64,000 nucleotides of DNA. Origin: Leptospira_A sp046736045 (GTDB taxonomy: Bacteria > Spirochaetota > Leptospiria > Leptospirales > Leptospiraceae). The stretch's first letter is position 1, and every line of letters begins with the position of its first letter. The notes under the pieces were generated by a model. That model was not told the origin of the DNA. It saw only the letters and a list, made by a program, of their open reading frames with translations, and made no database searches. The translations under genes were made by a program, and so were the position numbers. The stretch is from the NCBI RefSeq assembly GCF_046736045.1, contig NZ_CP177134.1, positions 2,790,001 to 2,854,000 on the forward strand, written 5' to 3'. Shown here piece by piece: positions 61,032 to 64,000 of this stretch.

Positions 61032-61944
61032 TTGATCCTCTCTTTCCTTTGGAAAAAACCAAACTTGCCGCGCCAAGACTGCCAGCCAAGTTCTTTCCCA
61101 CTCTTATTTTTAATCTTTCATTCAAGACGGGGAAAATTTTAGATCTGATCTGATTTGTTAAATCCGTTCCGAACAAATCCCAGGATTCGGTAATTCCCCC
61201 CACAAAAACAACTCCTTCCGGATTGAGCAGGTGGATTGCGCTTCTTACTGTTTCAGCCAAACATAAAATTCCGAAATCCAATATTGTTTTTGCTTCGCTA
61301 TCGCCGGATCTCACCAAATTGAAAAATTCTTCCGCATTGTTCAGTTGCACACCGGTTTTTTCCGTATAACGATTGATAAATCCTTTTGTGGAGAAATAAC
61401 TTTCTATACATCCTTTCTGGCCGCATCCGCAGATTGCACCACCTATAACGGATGTCATGTGACCGATTTCTATGCCGTTTCCTTTATAACCCGAAAAAAG
61501 TCTTCCTTTCTCAACAAAACCTCCGCCTACCCCTGTACCTAATGTTAAGACAAGCACGGAATCGTAGGAATCCGATTCTCCAAAATGAAATTCACCTAAC
61601 GCGGCACAATTGGCATCGTTTTCGTAGTATACGGGTAATGAAAAATGATTTTGTATTGTTTTCGAAATGGGAACATTTTTAAGAAGGGGGAGGTTGGCAC
61701 TTGAGAGAAGATGGCCTGTTTCCGAATCCAAAGGACCTGGAGAACCGATTCCTATTCCGAGAATTTGATTGTCATGAAGAAGTGGACTGATTGTATTTTC
61801 GATGATTTCCAAAAACCGTGCATTGGACAATTCGCTATTTGTTTTTAAAACGGATTTGTCTAATTCTTTTCCTTGTCTATTGAACAACCCGGCTTTGACC
61901 GATCCTCCGCCAATGTCTACACCGATGGCCAGGTCTTCTTTCAT
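61024..61944 (-). CDS. ROK-family sugar kinase
   Basis: 306 residues. The N-terminal phosphate-1 motif is GVDIGGGSVKAGL, with DANCAALGEF near residue 110 holding the catalytic Asp, and the zinc motif CGCGQKGCIES (about 166-176). No DNA-binding domain is present, so it is a kinase, likely glucokinase-like, rather than a NagC repressor. It phosphorylates a hexose with ATP in the cytosol. It overlaps the HIT gene by 8 bp and the ABC ATPase gene by 4 bp (ATGA). Confidence 0.92.
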   Translation of the reverse strand: MKEDLAIGVDIGGGSVKAGLFNRQGKELDKSVLKTNSELSNARFLEIIENTISPLLHDNQILGIGIGSPGPLDSETGHLLSSANLPLLKNVPISKTIQNHFSLPVYYENDANCAALGEFHFGESDSYDSVLVLTLGTGVGGGFVEKGRLFSGYKGNGIEIGHMTSVIGGAICGCGQKGCIESYFSTKGFINRYTEKTGVQLNNAEEFFNLVRSGDSEAKTILDFGILCLAETVRSAIHLLNPEGVVFVGGITESWDLFGTDLTNQIRSKIFPVLNERLKIRVGKNLAGSLGAASLVFSKGKRGSNE

Positions 61945-62612
61945 TTCCCTTTGATCACCTGATCGAACTTTCCCAATTTCATTTCATAAATTGTTTGTGC
62001 ATCAAACGCCAATTTCATATCGTGTGTCACAAGAATGATTGATAGGTTTTTTTTATTAAATTCATTTAACAGAAGTTGTACGAGATAACTGTTCTCAGGA
62101 TCCAAATCACCGGACGGTTCGTCCGCCAAAAGAATGGAAGGTTCGTTGATCAATGCGCGTGCTATGGCCGTTTTTTGAATTTGCCCCCCGGAAAGCTGGC
62201 GGGGAATCATATGTTGGATGGATTCCAGTTTCAAATGGCCAAGCAGATAATCGCACTTTCTTTGATACTCCGCATTGGAAAACTTTCGGGTAAACAAACC
62301 GGGGAGTAATATATTTTCCCTTATGCTTAGATTTCCTACCAATTCCGAAAATTGAAAAACCAAACCGAAATCATGTGCTCTGATTTCCGCGAGTTCTCTT
62401 TGGCTCAGGGAACTTAACCTGCGATTGTCATATAGAATGTCTCCTTGCGTCGGAGACAACATTCCGGTGAGTAGGGAAAGAAGAGTTGTTTTTCCGGATC
62501 CGGAAGGTCCGATGATGGCTACGTAATCCCCTTGGTTGACATCGAAGGATACGGATTGTACGGCAGTTTCGTTTCCATAATTTTTAACTAAATTATGAAC
62601 CCGGAGTAACAT
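61941..62612 (-). CDS. ABC transporter ATP-binding protein (LolD/MacB-type)
   Basis: 223 residues from the ATG at 62612; its first base overlaps the permease stop codon (TAATG). Walker A GPSGSGKTTLL, Q-loop VFQFSEL, signature LSGGQIQKTAIARAL, Walker B ILLADEPSGDLDP and the switch His in VTHDMKLAF are all intact. The sequence pattern is close to LolD/MacB/FtsE ATPases that pair with FtsX-fold permeases. It is co-translated with the small permease upstream. The ROK gene overlaps at the other end by 4 bp. Confidence 0.95.
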   Translation of the reverse strand: MLLRVHNLVKNYGNETAVQSVSFDVNQGDYVAIIGPSGSGKTTLLSLLTGMLSPTQGDILYDNRRLSSLSQRELAEIRAHDFGLVFQFSELVGNLSIRENILLPGLFTRKFSNAEYQRKCDYLLGHLKLESIQHMIPRQLSGGQIQKTAIARALINEPSILLADEPSGDLDPENSYLVQLLLNEFNKKNLSIILVTHDMKLAFDAQTIYEMKLGKFDQVIKGK

Positions 62613-63196
62613 TATTTTTGTCTCCGGATGGATTTGTAAGGATCGGTATAAGTAGTTAGGCCCACAGTAGGAATCGAAATCAGAAATCCGAATAGAGTGA
62701 GAAAGGCAAAACCGGAAAAGAATGCCAATACCTCCTGGCTCAGGTGGGCGGGGTTCGGATCTAATAGGAAATAGCTGGAAATCACTCCGATGACGGCGCT
62801 CGGCAGAAACAAACAGAAAAGTGCCAATGTATGGAGCCAAATACAGCCGATCCGGTTTCCCCCCACGGCCATCATGACCCCGATGTCTCCGAGCCTGTGC
62901 AGTGTATGAAAGAAAAAGAGGCTGGTAACGGAAGCCAAGCTTGTGTAAAAAAGAATTTGCGGACTTTGCTCAAAGGAAACGATACTAGATAGAGAGATAC
63001 TTCCAAAAAGATAGAAATGAAGACGTACGGAGATAAAAAACATAAGGAACAAAACCGATGCCACGCTACCATAGGCAATCGAGTAGAGGCGGTCTCGGAG
63101 GAGAATCCTCCAGGCAAACGAAAAATAAGTAAGTGGCGTCACGATAGAGTCATATTTGTCCTGTTGGCGATTTTTTCCAACATTAAATAGGCCCAA
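62612..63196 (-). CDS. Minimal FtsX-like ABC permease
   Basis: 194 residues from a TTG at 63196 (no good ribosome site; a GTG at 63139 is an alternative). About four hydrophobic helices (about 38-58, 78-98, 117-140, 150-170) occur and the loop HRLGDIGVMMAVGGNRIG after the second helix is the FtsX-family coupling helix pattern (E/DxGxxxAxG). The large periplasmic domain of LolC/MacB is absent, so this is a shortened permease. It forms a transporter with the ATPase. The 16-bp gap to the divergent TPR gene leaves little room for separate promoters. Confidence 0.8.
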   Translation of the reverse strand: MGLFNVGKNRQQDKYDSIVTPLTYFSFAWRILLRDRLYSIAYGSVASVLFLMFFISVRLHFYLFGSISLSSIVSFEQSPQILFYTSLASVTSLFFFHTLHRLGDIGVMMAVGGNRIGCIWLHTLALFCLFLPSAVIGVISSYFLLDPNPAHLSQEVLAFFSGFAFLTLFGFLISIPTVGLTTYTDPYKSIRRQK

Positions 63197-63211
63197 GGGA
63201 AGTAGGCGAAT

Positions 63212-64000
63212 TTGGCATTTTTTATCTTTGTCGGAACAGCGGTCATCCTATTGGGATTTTTGCTTAGTTTTATCATTACCCAGAAGCGGGACAGTTATAG
63301 TAAAGCGCTAGGTCTTGCCGCACTTGGCAACTATCTGGATGCCCGCGCCATGGTTCGGGAGAAGTTAGAGGAAGATCATCAGAATCCATACGGGCATTTT
63401 GTAATGGCAAAAATTTATTCCATGGAAAATGATCCGTTGAATGAAGCCAAACACCTCGAAATCATAAAGAAAAACAACCGTTATACGAAAGAAATCGACT
63501 TGGTAACTGTATCCAACCGGGTTGCAGATATATATTATAATAAAGATTATTTCGAAGAATCTTTTTTTCATTACCTGGACACTTTGCAGGCGGACAGATC
63601 GAATCCTACAGCATGTATGCGCCTTGGATTCATGGCTCTCGGGCAAAAAGAATTTAAAATCGCAGATCATTTTTTCTCCAGATTGCCGGAAGAAAAAATG
63701 AACTCTTCTTTGTATTTTATCGCGCGTGGTGTGATCTCAGGCGTGACAGGTGGCGGGAAAGAAAGAGCCTATTTTGAAAAAGCTTATGATTTGGAAAAAT
63801 CAGCTGTTTCCGGATTTTTATATGCTCTTTCTCTTTCACGTGAAAATAAACATAAAGAAGCGGTTAAGATCGGAACTGCCGTTGCAGATCAAATCGAAGA
63901 TGAATACGTCCGTTATACGATATTTCAGTTTTTAATGACCGAGGCGATCCTCCAACAAAATTTCCCCGATGCTTTGAAGTATTCCCGCCTTTGTATGGAG
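63212..64000 (+). CDS. Membrane-anchored TPR-type protein, C-terminus cut by the window edge
   Basis: An open frame from a TTG at 63212, with a partial ribosome site (AGTAGG), runs to the window end: 263 residues so far. The N-terminus is a transmembrane helix (AFFIFVGTAVILLGFLLSFII), followed by helical pairs of TPR type: KALGLAALGNYLDARAMV, HFVMAKIYSMENDPLNEA, and SFFHYLDTLQADRSNPTA. It probably serves as a scaffold in the envelope. The start lies 15 bp from the divergent ABC permease start. Downstream extent is unknown. Confidence 0.8.
   Translation, partial: MAFFIFVGTAVILLGFLLSFIITQKRDSYSKALGLAALGNYLDARAMVREKLEEDHQNPYGHFVMAKIYSMENDPLNEAKHLEIIKKNNRYTKEIDLVTVSNRVADIYYNKDYFEESFFHYLDTLQADRSNPTACMRLGFMALGQKEFKIADHFFSRLPEEKMNSSLYFIARGVISGVTGGGKERAYFEKAYDLEKSAVSGFLYALSLSRENKHKEAVKIGTAVADQIEDEYVRYTIFQFLMTEAILQQNFPDALKYSRLCME

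Overview
The window is a bacterial chromosome segment of about 40% GC by eye. It looks like Leptospira, probably an environmental or saprophytic-type species. The case rests on many lipoproteins with relaxed spirochaetal lipoboxes (FNC, INC, SHC, TNC, TSC), a FecR-domain lipoprotein resembling the LipL45 family, proteins resembling the largely leptospiral families DUF1564 and DUF1574, a spirochaete-style TRAP transporter with a TatT-like lipoprotein, several 7TMR-DISM sensors, and FliS/FlgN-type flagellar chaperones. The genus is an inference from gene content; no database was consulted.

Left part (1-17.6 kb): a truncated membrane PilZ protein; two tandem cyclic-nucleotide-binding proteins with a 26-bp perfect palindrome upstream; tRNA-Leu(UAG); a large three-PAS hybrid histidine kinase; coaE with a SPOR-domain protein; a lipoprotein hydrolase whose start codon lies inside the promoter of divergent tRNA-Phe(GAA); a 58-residue YegP-like protein; a MocR-type regulator divergent from a PhzF/isomerase pair with duplicated operator-like sites between; a membrane-sensor PP2C phosphatase; a radical SAM protein with unusual cysteine spacing; and the FecR lipoprotein.

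Middle part (17.6-36 kb): lipA, an rRNA pseudouridine synthase, a DUF1574-like protein, a membrane AraC regulator that appears frameshifted, a run of five minus-strand genes from purN-purH to a transaldolase, a FliS / FlgN-like / J-domain trio, and a complete kdpABCDE potassium operon without kdpF. Exact 10-bp direct repeats with an 11-bp period lie upstream of kdpA, which suits an OmpR-family regulator such as KdpE.

Right part (36-64 kb): a TatT-DctP-DctQ-DctM TRAP operon; DedA and a small lipoprotein; a dGTPase-like protein; argC with a nucleoside phosphorylase-family protein; two hydrolase lipoproteins; a compact permease / AhpD-like / SDR / M20 peptidase operon behind a 16-bp palindrome; DoxX; a DISM histidine kinase and NarL-type regulator whose divergent start codons share one CATG; a seven-repeat beta-propeller lipoprotein; an OmpA/MotB-like protein with a coiled-coil lipoprotein partner; a gene-poor AT-rich stretch of about 790 bp; and a five-gene run encoding a minimal ABC transporter, a ROK kinase, a HIT protein and a LPG-synthase-type membrane protein. 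The window ends inside a TPR protein.

I found no CRISPR array, prophage, insertion sequence or recognised defence locus. The more unusual items are regulatory architecture (kdp repeats, shared CATG start, tRNA promoter over a start codon, an alternative-hairpin element near 50.4 kb), the permease/AhpD/SDR/M20 operon, the radical SAM protein and the frameshifted AraC gene.
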